From NCBI GenBank assembly GCA_963932145.1, contig OZ010580.1, positions 37,678,261 through 37,742,260 on the forward strand: DNA of 64,000 nucleotides, given 5' to 3'. Origin of the DNA: Acanthosepion lycidas. Lineage: Eukaryota > Mollusca > Cephalopoda > Sepiida > Sepiidae. A model generated the notes under the pieces. It saw only the letters and a list, made by a program, of their open reading frames with translations, searched no databases and was not told the DNA's origin. Within the stretch, counting starts at the first letter, position 1. Every line of letters starts with the position of its first letter. The position numbers were made by a program, and so were the translations under genes. This document shows positions 22,222-32,859 of the stretch, in pieces.

Positions 22222-22585
22222 GGTTTACAGTCATATAGCATTAAAACACTGATTAACATACAATCATCGAAGTTAGGCAATGTTGAGCCTGTTCAGTACC
22301 TAGCTTGGGAATACCAGTTGCTGTAAGCTTGAATGTGTGGGTGGTGTAATTTAGAAGAGCCAAGTTTCAATTTCAGCTGAGTTCGTTATATTCACTTACA
22401 CACACAAATACCTTTGTGAAAGGTATGAATCCACCTCTTCTTCTCCCAGCTATGGGTTAATTAGAAAGACTTGTATCACTAAATCATTATTATCTCAAAA
22501 GAAATTCTTATAATCTAAAAATGTTTTCTGGCTTTAAATAACTTGCAAAGGGTTGATAAGCCATAGAATATGAATCAATCAATCT
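22222..22585 (+). mobile_element. 5S/tRNA SINE with deletion in the 5S box C
   Basis: The 5S-derived head is 22222-22328 and includes an almost perfect 5S 3' end (TGGGAATACCAGTTGCTGTA). The sequence passes directly from CAGTACCTAG to CTTGGGAATACC, lacking about 11 bp that in 5S genes belong to promoter box C; the copies at 16.57 and 10.2 kb retain them. tRNA-like part, centre and 3' body (TTAAATAACTTGCAAAGGG, TGATAAGCCATAGAATATG) follow. Confidence 0.85.
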
Positions 22586-22619
22586 TATAAGTTTCTTAGA
22601 ATAAGTTTACGGAAGTTTT

Positions 22620-23043
22620 TATTAGAAAACAGAAGCAAAAAAAGAAATTGTATTTAGGGGAGCTTATAGTAAGAATCTTACAATCACTTTCCCTAATAGT
22701 GAATGTAATCTTCATGAAACTCAAGTAGGCATATGAGAAGTGAACATATAATTTTATTTATGTAATATCAGTCCTCCTATATGGCAGTGAATTCTGGAAG
22801 ATCTCACCTCAGGTGAAGAAAAGACTTGAGGCAACAGAAATTTTGTTCTACAGAAGGATACTGAGAATACTATGTGAGCAATGACAAAGTTAGAAAATGG
22901 AAACAAAAATGACATTTTTACTTAACATCAGAAAATGTAAATTGAAATTTCTAGGGTACATAAAGAGGAAAGAGGGCTCGAAAAATTTGACACTCAGAGG
23001 ATATATTGAAGGCTTGTATAAACTCTTGGCAGAACAGAAACTT
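22620..23043 (+). mobile_element. RTE-like LINE, 5'-truncated
   Basis: Degenerate translation: VISVLLYGSEFWKISPQVKK, RLEATEILFYRRILRI, KLKFLGYIKRKEGSKNLTL. These are the post-RT blocks of this LINE (LYGSE-W, RLEATE-W-F-RRMLRI, KFLGH). It ends abruptly at 23043, where the hammerhead-like element begins. Confidence 0.8.
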
Positions 23044-23860
23044 CTTCAGGTGATATACCTTGGAATTTTTAACTGAACCCCTTTTTTTCGTCCATGGGGG
23101 AAGATTGTTCTAGTTCCACGTGCCATGCCTTTTCTGGATATCTCAGTTTCAGTTATTTCCCTTCAGTACCTCAACTCTCTAAGTTTTTGTTCCCCTCTGC
23201 TGTGGCCAGGTATTGAACTCTCAACTCTTTAGGTCAAAGCACTGAATTACTTCAACCAAGGATTTTATCCCCAAGGGCACATGACTCGTAGACAGTTGAG
23301 TTACTAAAGTGAAATAAATGAAACTGAGATATCCAAAAAATGTATGACATGAACTAGAGCAATCTATCCTGGTGGACAAAGAAAGGGTTTGGTTTGAAAT
23401 TCCAGCATATATCACCTGAAGAAAGTCAGTGCATACTACGGCTGAAACGTCATCAATATGGCAATAAAGATGAGGACAGTCCAAACATGGTAAATAGTGT
23501 AAATAATTACAATACCTCATCTCAAGAATATAGATAGATGATTCAATTCAAGATTCCAACATATATCATCTGATGAAGGTCAGAGCATACAATGGCTGAA
23601 ACGTTGTGAATATGACAATAAAGATGAGGACAATAGTGTGAACAATGTAAATAGTTACAATAACTCAGCACAGAAATATAGACAGATGGTTCAGACTGAA
23701 ATTCCAATATATATCACCTGAAGAAGGCCAGAACGTACAACTGCTGAAACGTCATGAATATGACAATTAACATGAGGACAATAGTCCAAACATTTACAAT
23801 ACCTCATCTCAGAAATATAGACGGATGAAGGTCCTTGTTTGTTAATGAAAGAAAAGATGA
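23044..23860. mobile_element. Hammerhead-like element with triple tandem repeat (H2)
   Basis: The left part (23044-23285, minus) begins inside a CTGAAGAAG core and contains a tRNA-like segment (B-box-like GAGTTCAATACCTGG near 23210 on the minus strand). The right part (23286-23860, plus) holds three tandem units with a 150-bp period. Each unit has a TATATCAC-type flank, a hammerhead-like core and ATGAATATGACAATAAAGAT-like sequence, and ends at ATAGACAGATG. Confidence 0.75.
23410..23762 (+). ncRNA. Three tandem hammerhead-ribozyme-like motifs
   Basis: Core starts at 23416 (CTGAAGA), 23570 (CTGATGA, the classical core) and 23718 (CTGAAGA), spaced 154 and 148 bp. Each is followed by one extra A, a 4-bp potential stem (GGYC/GGCT type, with wobbles), then GAAACGTC, GAAACGTT and GAAACGTC. 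Stem III is reduced to the palindrome ACGT. In the second and third copies, a flanking stem I (ATCAC- or ATCAT-type with GTGAA or ATGAA) is possible. The extra base before stem II departs from the canonical core, so activity is uncertain. Confidence 0.55.
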
Positions 23861-23864
23861 TCTG

Positions 23865-25040
23865 AAATTAAAACCAAATAATCTTGAGCAGACATAAGCT
23901 CTTTACCTTTTTTTTTTCTATTTTGCATTAAGATTGTCAGAAAATTAAATCTTTTGTTGCCAAATAAAGAGTGCAGGAAAAGAAAATGATCATCAGGTGG
24001 ACACATATTCCTGAACAATTAACTGATAAAAGTTAATAAATATCAACTCTGTAATCCTTTACAAGGAAAAGCTGATCCCACTTTGAATGGCACAAGATCA
24101 GTGGCAAACTCTTATCTGATGATTATTTGTCAATATCTGTGCTTACCAATACCAACAATTGTAATTTACTGAAATATATATAAGCAAATGGTGGAAATAA
24201 AAGTGCCAAAGAGAAAAAGAAGAATGATGATAGTAAGGTATGGAAGATAAGAAATGAAAAGATACTTCAGCCGGCAGGTGTTTGAAAGGTAGGTGGTCAG
24301 CAAATGTCTTTAGGTATATTAGAAGCCTTCGAGTGGATCAAAAGACACCAAATAGGTGTTTGATCTTGGATAGCTTTGTAATCAACACTGACATGAAAAA
24401 GGGGGGAAAATTACATGCAACACAAATCCATAAAGTAGAAGGTTTGGATATTTAAGATTTGAGATTTTCTCTTTGAACACGGTCGCTGTCGTTACAGTTA
24501 GACGTGGGCAATCTTTCTAGATTCTTCTGATTGTTTGGAGACGAGACAGTGAGGGGTCTATTGAAGCAGGAAAGAAATTAATTTGGAAAGGAAACCTTTT
24601 GTAAATGATGGTTGATTATATCTACAGCAATAAACCCTTCTCCTTTCACCATGCTACCAATGATACTACATTGTATCCACTTAACTACTGGCAGATAAAC
24701 ATAAACCTATTATGTGCCTGGGCACTAAAGTATTTTTGTTATGATATTTAGCAATATGCAGGCCACAGGCAAAAGAAAGACGGCGTAAATAGAGAGGGTA
24801 TTATTTAGCAAATGATCAAGGCCTGTTTAAAGAATCCATTCTAAATTATTCCTTAATTCTGCTACAAAATTGAACAAGATATAAATAATAAAATAACTCT
24901 CATACAGTAAGTTATGCTTCTGTATCAAGATTACTTACAATTAAAAAACAAGTTGACAAACTTGGATAAACGTGCCAACCAAAAACAGACAGTTTTTACA
25001 TTGACATTACTATCATTTTAACTACCTTCACTCCTTGAAA
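23865..25040. other. Non-coding stretch, no feature recognised
   Basis: No copy of any in-window repeat and no protein motif. 24240-24560 is moderately GC-rich (GGTCGCTGTCGTTACAGTTA at 24481). Could be unique intronic or intergenic sequence. Confidence 0.4.
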
Positions 25041-25044
25041 ATGT

Positions 25045-25535
25045 TCATTATTTTAAAAAGTGATGATTAGAATTGTAGAATATGGAAGTGAATTTATATT
25101 TCTTTGCTTTTGAGAACTGACAAATAATAAACGCTATTAAACTGTTTATTTAAACTATTTATTATATTGTTTATTAGAATGGCTAGCAAAACATTAGATA
25201 TCGATTCGAACTTTATAAAATAGTAAATAATAAAGATTTCCATATAACTGGTTCACATATTTTAATAATTTAGTACATGTTTATAAATTTATGAATAAAA
25301 AATTGTTTACATATTTATTTCTTTATAAATTGGTAAAGGATAAATATTGCATTAATTTTAATTAGTTTTTAGAATGTTGAAAATATAAAGTTATTCTTGA
25401 AAATAAGCTAATAAATAGTGTTTAATATTTTTGCTGTAAATTATCAAGAACAAAAAATGATGTATAAATTCACTTTCATTATATGTTTAGGTTTTATTAC
25501 AATTCTAATCATTGCTTTAAAATAAAACATTTCTG
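25045..25535. mobile_element. Non-coding TIR element (MITE-like), copy 2
   Basis: Homologous to 12120-12565 throughout. TIRs are better kept here: AAAAAGTGATGATTAGAATT at the left, and TTACAATTCTAATCATTGCT at the right, inverted. It has an extra ~50 bp near 25080-25130 compared with copy 1. Confidence 0.75.
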
Positions 25536-25864
25536 AGGAGTGATAGTAGAAAAACACGTACCTTTGTGGACACAAAGGTCCAATTTTGCTGAACAGTATT
25601 AACTCATGAAGAAATTCAGATATTTGAATACCTGTTAATTTGATTTTTTTTTTAGAAAAGAAACTGAATAATATCTTTAAAGGCGTTTGAGTATTAATAT
25701 CATCTGAGAGTTTCTGGAAAGTTCTTGAGCCAGTTCATTTGTAAAAATGTGACCAAATAACCAAACATCCCATATTTTGAGGAATACTTTTTTTGAAATG
25801 ACAAGAACTTTTTGGCATGTCATATTGGCATCTTAACTTTAATCAATTTCTTATTGACATAACA

Positions 25865-26245
25865 TGGTTTCCATCTGTCTTTTCTACAAATATTTCCTTG
25901 GTATTTGTTCTGATGAGCTTTCTTTCTTGGTGCCTTGACTGCATGAATTTAAGCATGTGACTAAATTGGCAACTAGGTCTAACCGTTTTACTGTTGAACT
26001 TAACTACAATGATCTGTTCTATTTTAATAGTTTATTCTTTCACACTTCTTGCTTATGGAACTCCCTTCCAATTTCTTTGTTCCCTGATACTTAAAATCTT
26101 CAAAAATTGAAATGCATCATTAATCACCATCTTCTGTCTTCCTGAATCCTGTTGTCCTTTCTCTTCACTAATGTCTTCTGATTTTCTTTCACTTGCATCC
26201 TAGTGGCATTATAACCTTGCTTTTGGTGAAATGATTAAATATATG
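25865..26245 (+). mobile_element. CR1/Jockey-like LINE, 3' end
   Basis: Contains TTCTACAAATATTTCC, GATGAGCTTTC, TGAATTTAAGCATGTGACTA, TATGGAACTCCCTTCC and the terminal TGCATCCTAGTGGCATTATA followed by GGTGAAATGATTAAAT. 5'-truncated and frameshifted. Confidence 0.8.
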
Positions 26246-26439
26246 TAAGGGGGAAAAACTATGACAAAATGGAAAACATTTCTGGATGATGCATTTTGTC
26301 CTTTAGGAGTTCATAGAACTAAATGCACATGAAGGAGAGGGGATGATGAGAATTTTAAATTTTAATTTTTTTTTTTAAATATATATTTTGGGTATAGATT
26401 CTAGCCAATTTCATTTAGTCTCTTTTTGTTTATGTTTTC

Positions 26440-27580
26440 CTCATTTTTTTCTTATTAAATATAACACATTGTGATAATAATCTACCAAGAAAAGTGAAAT
26501 GTAATAAAAACCTTGATGTAAATTTACTGTAGATGATTTAGCAATTAAAGCACTTTCTATACTTTTTCGTTTTAGTAGATCGTTATCTCTTTTAATTAAA
26601 ATAGCATTTTTTAAATCAAAGTTATGCTCAGATTCATTACAGTGAGCAATTAATGAATTCAGTGTGTTGTTTTGTAAAAGATCTGTTTTATGTTTAGATA
26701 ATTTTTATTTAAATACCTTGAGGTTTCTCCAATGTATACCTTGTGGCAATTATCACAGGTGATGGAGTAAATTTCTCCTTCAAGTTTTAGCTTACTATTT
26801 GTTTTAAATTAAGTCTTTTATTGTTTTATAAGTTTTATGTTGAGCTTAGATAAATTCTTGTAGTTCTGATAGAGTTGATCAGTAGCACAATATATTTTGA
26901 TTTGTTGGGTTTGTCAGGAAGGTTCACTTTACTATTTTGAAATATTTTATGAGTTTTTTGTTTTGCATTGTATAATTAGGGTATTGGAGGAGCTTAAAAG
27001 TATTTTCAATATATTTCTCAATATGAATATTGAGGGTTACAAATTCTGGGTGCTTTTAAATAGATTCCAGTGATTATTCCAGATTTTATTTTGTTAAGAT
27101 GAGAATAGAAATTTATGAGATATATGACATCTAGGAAAAACTACTGTTTGTTTCCATTGCATAAGTAAATTCTATTGTATGTTTGACTTTGTGTAGTTTA
27201 TCTACAAGGTCAGGTAAATTAGTTTTGAAGGGATACATTACATGAGTATCATTAGTATATTGGGAGTAATCAACAATTTCTTTAAGTAAAATATTTTGGA
27301 AAGGATCAGAGTCAAGAAATTCTTAGAAAATGTATACTAAAACCTCACTTAGAGGTGACTATGTTGTCAATCTGAATTTTTGTTTATTGCAAATGGTGAA
27401 ATAGCATTCATTGGTGATGAGATAGTAGATTTTTATTATTTTTACTATTGGTAGAGAAAGGTTTATTTTTTATTGTTAAATTTTTTTTTTAAAGATTTCA
27501 ACATTTTATAACAGGAACATTGGTGTCAAAGGATTTGATATCTAAACTTGACATAAATTCCAATGTAACCCATTATATCA
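26440..27580 (-). mobile_element. Penelope-like element, degenerate RT and GIY-YIG
   Basis: Read on the minus strand, in order: SSLDIKSFDTNVPV (RT motif with the DxKSxxTNVP pattern), PLSEVLVYIF and EFLDSDPF, YTNDTHVMYP (position of the catalytic YxDD, here YTND), and LPDLVDKLHKVKHTIEFTYA. Then come NIHIEKYIENTFKLLQYPNY, CDNCHKVYIGETSRYL (the GIY-YIG nuclease core) and a decayed C-terminus. Order and motifs fit PLEs, which join an RT to a C-terminal GIY-YIG endonuclease. Multiple stops make it non-functional. Confidence 0.85.
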
Positions 27581-27589
27581 AGTTTTTGT

Positions 27590-27758
27590 AGCACTCTCCA
27601 CAAACTGGTGAAACCTATAACATAGAATTAACTCCTTTTCTCAGAACAATCAGCCGATCGTATGTAAAAAATTAAAACAAACTGGTTGAAAAACTAAGTA
27701 ATATGACAGACTAATATATGGCTAGTTTAGATGTTAAGTCCCTTTACAGCCATTTTAC
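27590..27758 (+). mobile_element. PLE fragment in opposite orientation
   Basis: Plus-strand frame reads LVEKLSNMTD, a stop, then YMASLDVKSLYSH just before 27758, the same RT motif as the adjacent minus-strand copy. The two are head-to-head around 27580. The fragment is cut by a short AT repeat and the SINE at 27776. Confidence 0.6.
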
Positions 27759-27775
27759 ATATATATATATGTAAA

Positions 27776-28199
27776 GGAGGCACAGTGGAGTAATGGATAT
27801 CGGCTTGGATTGAGGAATCAGAGAGCTGAATTTGAATTCCAGTTGAATCCATTACATTCACTTACGTGCTAATACCCTTGGGAAAGGTATTAATCCTCTT
27901 CTTCTCCCTCCAGCTATGGGTAAAATAGCAGGACAGACTGGGTTCTATAGCCTTGGATGGCAACTGGTCTAGGAGAAGGACAACTCTGAATTCAAAACCT
28001 GCGGAGGGTCATTTGGGAACCTTGTGGCATTTGATGCACCAAGTCTCTGTATTCGTCCCTCCAAAAAGTGTGGATGGTCCTGCACGAGGCCTTCACCACT
28101 ATAATCAAATCTCATGTGCCAGTGTCAGGCTGTCGGTTTCCGGGAAAATGATCTGCTTGACCCTCATACGTCGAATCTCGATGGGAGAGTCGATCATTG

Positions 28200-28202
<3 letters not shown>
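27776..28202 (+). mobile_element. Long tRNA-derived SINE ending in (AT)n, copy 1
   Basis: Head GGAGGCACAGTGGAGTAATG contains an A box; GAGCTGAATTTGAATTCC contains a B box. Then come the shared SINE centre (TTGGGAAAGGTATTAATCC, CAGCTATGGGTAAAATAG) and a 3' domain of about 250 bp (GGCAACTGGTCTAGGAGAAG, CTGACCCTCATACGTCG-like, GGGAGAGTCGATCATTGATC). It passes directly into an AT microsatellite, as does copy 2 at 30.83 kb. Confidence 0.9.
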
Positions 28203-28247
<45 letters not shown>

Positions 28248-28252
28248 TATAT
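28203..28252. repeat. (AT)n(AC)n microsatellite
   Basis: 3' tail of the SINE, followed by a second short AT run. Confidence 0.95.
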
Positions 28253-28254
28253 AT

Positions 28255-28632
28255 GGTGCGATGGGAAAATTGTCGCCATTTCATATTTTCAATTTCACGC
28301 ATGTGTGTCATTTGATTTTTTAATTTGGTAACTGCACAGTATTGTAGTGTCAGTTGGGCACCATCTGTGAGAACAAGATCACCATGACGCAATTCACTCC
28401 ACCAGAAATTTGGAAACGGCCTGCTGAACTGTTTGGCATTCATGCTAGAAGCTCCAATATGAACATTTCAGAGTGTTTGGGTGTCAATCTTAGAATAATG
28501 CAGAGGATTCAGAAAGAGTGGGATGAGACTGATGTTGATTATGAACTTGTTTGGAGGGACCCCCCAGTAGCGATTGTGACATTATGCCTCCATTCATCTT
28601 TCCTCAGACTTAACATGGAGGCCTACATCAAA
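28255..28632 (+). mobile_element. Internally deleted mariner-like transposon
   Basis: The frame from about 28354 reads MGTICENKITMTQFTPPEIW, then RPAELFGIHARSSN and ISECLGVNLRIMQRIQKEWD, a helix-turn-helix N-terminal domain of a Tc1/mariner-type transposase. Near 28575 another frame reads DIMPPFIFPQT, and the first frame continues SFLRLNMEAYIK, matching a segment that in full transposases lies in the catalytic domain. The region between, with the first catalytic aspartate, is deleted (my estimate from recall, 120-160 residues). Without the catalytic triad it is inactive. Confidence 0.65.
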
Positions 28633-28639
28633 TAAAAAG

Positions 28640-30610
28640 TCTTTGGACATTTTAGCTTTCTGTGAAACTAATCTTAACTCTTCTGATTTCTTGATTGTTT
28701 ATATCATTAAACATCTCCTGTTGGATAGAGAACTCTCTCTTGAATCTCCCTACTATTCTTACATGTGTCACTATCTCTCTTTACTAAACTCAGTCAGTTA
28801 TCTCTTTTTCTACCATTCCCCTTCTTCTCATGACTATTGTATGCTAGGTAATATTTCTGATAATATAGTCAAGGCCATCTCCCTACACCTGTTTGCAATT
28901 ATATTTGTGTTCAGTGACTCTAATGCCACCCCACTCTCCCACTGCCAGATGGTTTAAACACTAACATCTCTGGTACCTAAACCCTGAACTTATCAATCAC
29001 TTAATCTCTCATGCAAATGGTGAACTTCCCCATGCATTTCTTCAGTAACCCTGATGGACACACTTCTCTACTAGATCTTGTTTTCATCTCTATCCCTGAC
29101 TCATGTTGTACTATGCAACTCTGCGCTCTTGGCAACTCTGATCATGCCATAGTGTCTGCAAACATTTCATTCCACTCCTCCATCAGCCAAGAACATCCTA
29201 CCAGCAGAATATCTTTCTGTTGTCACACAAGCGGATTGGGACTTGTTCTGTGATTTACGTGTCGTCGACTGAGTGATATATGCATAATCCCATCACTAGT
29301 CTCGGACATCACTTCTAAATTTGACTCTCATAAGGCAAATAGAGGTGACAGAATCCTAGTCATCATCCTAAAGAAATGTGCTCTCAAGATGGCTCCATTT
29401 CTCTCTAAACTCTACAACTATTTCCTCGCTGCTCGCTAGCTAGTTGTAAATCCTCCTCTGTAGTTCTTGTTTTTAAGAACTCTGGAAAACATTCTGACCC
29501 CTCTATTAGTCTCCTACCACTTTTCAGCAAAGTATTCAAGGCTTTAATCAATACTGAAGTGGTTAAGCATCTTACCTCTCACAACCTACTCTCTGACAAA
29601 CAATATGGCTTCCGTTTTGCCAGGCCTACTCCTGATGTGCTAACAGCCATCTGCATATAAAACTCTTGATAATAATGGCAAAGCTTAAGCTGTGGCTCTA
29701 GATATCTTGAAGGTGTTTAACAGGGTTTGGCATGCTGGTCTTCTATGTAAGCTCCAGGGCTACTGTATTACCAGATGATTTTTTTCATTTAATACAATCA
29801 TTCCTATCATATCATGAAATGAATGTCGTTTTGAATGGGCTTGCTTCCAGATCCTTGCAAATGAATGTGAGTGTCCCCCAATGCTGTTTCTGATTTTCAT
29901 CAATGATTTTCTTGATGTCATCAGTTCCCAAGAAGGCATTTATATAGATGTCACTATGATTTACTCCTGTCTCAATAGCAAATCCATAAGAGCTATCAAA
30001 GTTAACATGGCTGCTGCTCTTGAGAAGAACTTCCAATCAGTTGTTAACAGGGGCAAGAAATGGCTTGTAAATTTTAATGCTTCCAAAACAAGACTGCTCT
30101 CATTTAACCACCAAAGAGATACTTTCCTGTCTGCCATCAGCATAGACTACTGGAGAGGAACGACTGCATCAAATTAAAAGCTGCATCTACTGCAAGAAAA
30201 CTTGGGTTACTATGTTGACTTTTCTTGCCAGAGTCCATCTTGTATATTTACATTTACAAATCTACCATTCATCCATACATTGAATACTGTTGCCATATCT
30301 GGTCTGGTGCTCCTGCTATTCTTTGTGATGTTCTTGACAAAATCCAAAGAACAAACTGCAATGTAATCAATCCTGACTTGTCATCTTCACTTCAGTCACT
30401 TTCTCACTGACGTCTCATAGATTCCGTCTATTTTTTCTACACGGTAACTACTCTGATGACCTTTTTTCCTGGTGCCTCAACTTTGTGAATTTAAGCATGT
30501 TACTAGATTGGCATCCAGATACCACCCTTTTACTTTTGAAATAGTTAAATGTAACTACTACTTTTACTCCAGCAGTTTCTTTTCTCACACTAGCGCAGTT
30601 GAGTGAGAGA
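28640..30610 (+). mobile_element. CR1/Jockey-like LINE, longest copy
   Basis: Decayed ORF2 in several frames. LDILAFCETNLNSSD (28645) and HTSLLDLVFISIPDS, with LGNSDHAIVS (29050-29160, the SDH motif), mark the APE-type endonuclease. ALDILKVFNRVWHAGLLCKL (29700) is RT motif A. LIFINDFLDVISS, then IYIDVTMIYSC (29885-29970) is motif C with YADD mutated to YIDV. KKWLVNFNASKTRLLSFNHQ, SILYIYIYKSTIHPYIEYCC and HIWSGAPAILCDVLDKIQRT (to 30370) are the post-RT region. Stops and lost catalytic residues make it dead. The RT shows it mobilised its own family; clade assignment is tentative. Confidence 0.88.
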
Positions 30611-30825
30611 CCAATAAATCTCCTTGTAAAACCAAAAATGAACTGAAGGCAAAGATTATAGCAACAGTCACCAACTTAAATATCCACAAGAGTTGCAGGA
30701 GATCATAAGCATTTGGATGGCTTTTGATGCTGTGTTTGCAATGACATGTTTATGAAACTGATATAATAATACATTTCTAATGTATTTGCCAAGTTCTAAA
30801 CTATATTATGAATAATTTGATATAT

Positions 30826-31239
30826 ATTATGAGGAGGCATGGTGGAGTAATGAATAGTGGCTTGGATTGGGAAATTAGCGAGCTGAATTCAAATTCCAGT
30901 TGAATCCGTTAAATTCTCTTACATGCCTTGGGAAAGGTATGAATCCTCTTCTTCTCCCACAGCTATGGGTAAATAGTAGGATAGACTGGGTTCTAGAGCC
31001 TGGGATGGCAACTGGTCTAGGAGAAGGACAACTCTGAATTCAAAACCTACAGAGTCGTTTGGGGCCTTGTGGCAAATGGTGTTCCAGGTCTCTGTATTCA
31101 GCTCTTCAAAAAGTGTGGTTGGTTCTGTACAAAACTTTCACCACTATAATCAAATCATCTGTGCAGGTGTCTGACTGTCGGTTCTTAGGACAGATTTGCT
31201 TGACCCTCATACATCAAAAAAAAATGATGGGAGAATCCA

Positions 31240-31242
<3 letters not shown>
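30826..31242 (+). mobile_element. Long tRNA-derived SINE ending in (AT)n, copy 2
   Basis: Collinear with 27776-28202 (GAGGCATGGTGGAGTAATGA head, GAGCTGAATTCAAATTCC B box, GGCAACTGGTCTAGGAGAAG, TTGACCCTCATACATC, GGGAGAATCCAGCATAT end). Confidence 0.9.

Positions 31243-31281
<39 letters not shown>
31243..31281. repeat. (TA)n microsatellite at SINE tail
   Basis: About 38 bp of TA immediately after the SINE 3' end. Confidence 0.95.
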
Positions 31282-31283
<2 letters not shown>

Positions 31284-31284
31284 T

Positions 31285-31820
31285 ATAATCTTTAAAATTC
31301 TGATCCTATAGTAACATGACATTTGCTCACTTTAAGTGCTGTTACAATAATGATGGATTTTCATATTATTTACTCAGTAAGGTTATTATGTTGCCAATAA
31401 TTACTTTTTTATTGACAGAGAAACAAACAGAAAATGTTATACTTCTCATTTTTTATATACAATTTGGTGGTTCATAAAATTATGTAGTCTGAGTTCTATT
31501 TATTTTTCAAAAATATAATTATCATGTTTAGCAACAACAAAAGCCTGCCATAAATCTAATTGTTATTCTTTATTAAAACCATGTTCATGTCTAAGCCAAA
31601 GCTCTGGCTCAGCAGTCAGCACTGCAGTGTGGTTGATTTTGTCTCTTAAAAGCTCTTAGAACAAAGCAAAACAATCCCTGTAGATTATTATTGTCTATAA
31701 ACTGATGAAAAGTAATTATTTGTGCACAAATTACCTTGATTTGGTCATCAGAAAATGCATCATTCTTCTGAATAACAACACAAGTCAACACAATAAAATA
31801 ATTTTACCAATTACTGCAAA
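31285..31820. other. AT-rich non-coding stretch
   Basis: No feature recognised. Confidence 0.4.
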
Positions 31821-31824
31821 CTAT

Positions 31825-32130
31825 AACTGATTGTACACTATTTACATTATTCGGACTATTGTCCTCATCTTTGTTACCATATTTATCACAAAGTTTCAGC
31901 CGTTGTACACCCCAGCCTTCTTCAGGTGGTTGGAATATCAAACTGAACCCTTTATTTTGTTCACTGGGGTAGACTGTTCTAGTTCCATGTGCCTGTTTAA
32001 TGGATGTCAGTTATCTCCTGTTAATTCCCCTCTCTAAGTTCTCCACTGCCTTAACCAGGTATTGAACTCACACTCACTGTCACTGTAAATAGTGTACATA
32101 ATACCTCATCTCAGAAATATAGACAGATGT
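31825..32130. mobile_element. Hammerhead-like inverted-repeat element (H3), right arm mostly deleted
   Basis: Left arm on the minus strand carries CTGAAGAAGGCTGG...GGCTGAAACTTTGTGATA at 31884-31930. The tRNA-like part is reduced (CAGGTATTGAACTCACA). Only the last ~50 bp of the right arm remain (GTACATAATACCTCATCTCA, GAAATATAGACAGAT). Confidence 0.7.
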
Positions 32131-32394
32131 CACTGATTGGTCCCAAACAAGTTAATCAATGCAGTTAACAGGTTTCTGTTGCCACTGACAGAGTGGTTTA
32201 CCCAAATGAAAACATACCTGCTATTTTTTCTGTGAACCATCTTGTCATGGTAGTGATAAATGTTTTGTTAAGGTATCTGGTGAAGAGAAAGTGTGCATGG
32301 AGAAATTTCAGATAGCCTTAGTGAAAAAAAGAGAACTCAAACTGCTTCAGCTGAAATTCAAACAAATTCTTTTTCCATTTAGTGCAGGGAGATG

Positions 32395-32550
32395 TGGTTT
32401 CATGCTTATTTACTCCATGCTAACACCTGTTAGGGTCCCAGCTATTGTCAAATAGTCAACCCTCTCCAAACCAAAACCTTATGAAAGTATAAAAATATAT
32501 TTTGATAATAAAAATACTAGCTATAGATTCTTATATAAAAACAATTATCA
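32395..32550 (+). mobile_element. SINE-like retroposon (family R, copy 4)
   Basis: Opposite strand to the other three copies: AACACCTGTTAGGGTCCCAG, CAAATAGTCAAC, CTTATGAAAGTATAAAAATA. The head is truncated. Confidence 0.65.
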
Positions 32551-32554
32551 ACAA

Positions 32555-32855
32555 AATATCAATCATGATGAAATAAATTTTTCATGACATTAATGCATAT
32601 AATATCCTACAATTTCTTAAATCAAACTGTATTCCAACAAAACTACAACATAAAACATACATATCACTACCTCTAGTAATTACTGAGTATCATCTGCCAT
32701 GTATTCAATTGTCAAAGCAGAATAAAATATATCATATTTTTATTACTTCAAAGATCCCAAGAAAATTGAATTTCAACATTAAATTACCTATAAGGGGTAC
32801 ATATGCTGGTAAACAAATCAAATAAAATAGCCTCAGCTGAAATTCAAAACTACTT
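32555..32855. other. AT-rich non-coding stretch
   Basis: No feature recognised. Confidence 0.4.
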
Positions 32856-32859
32856 CAAT

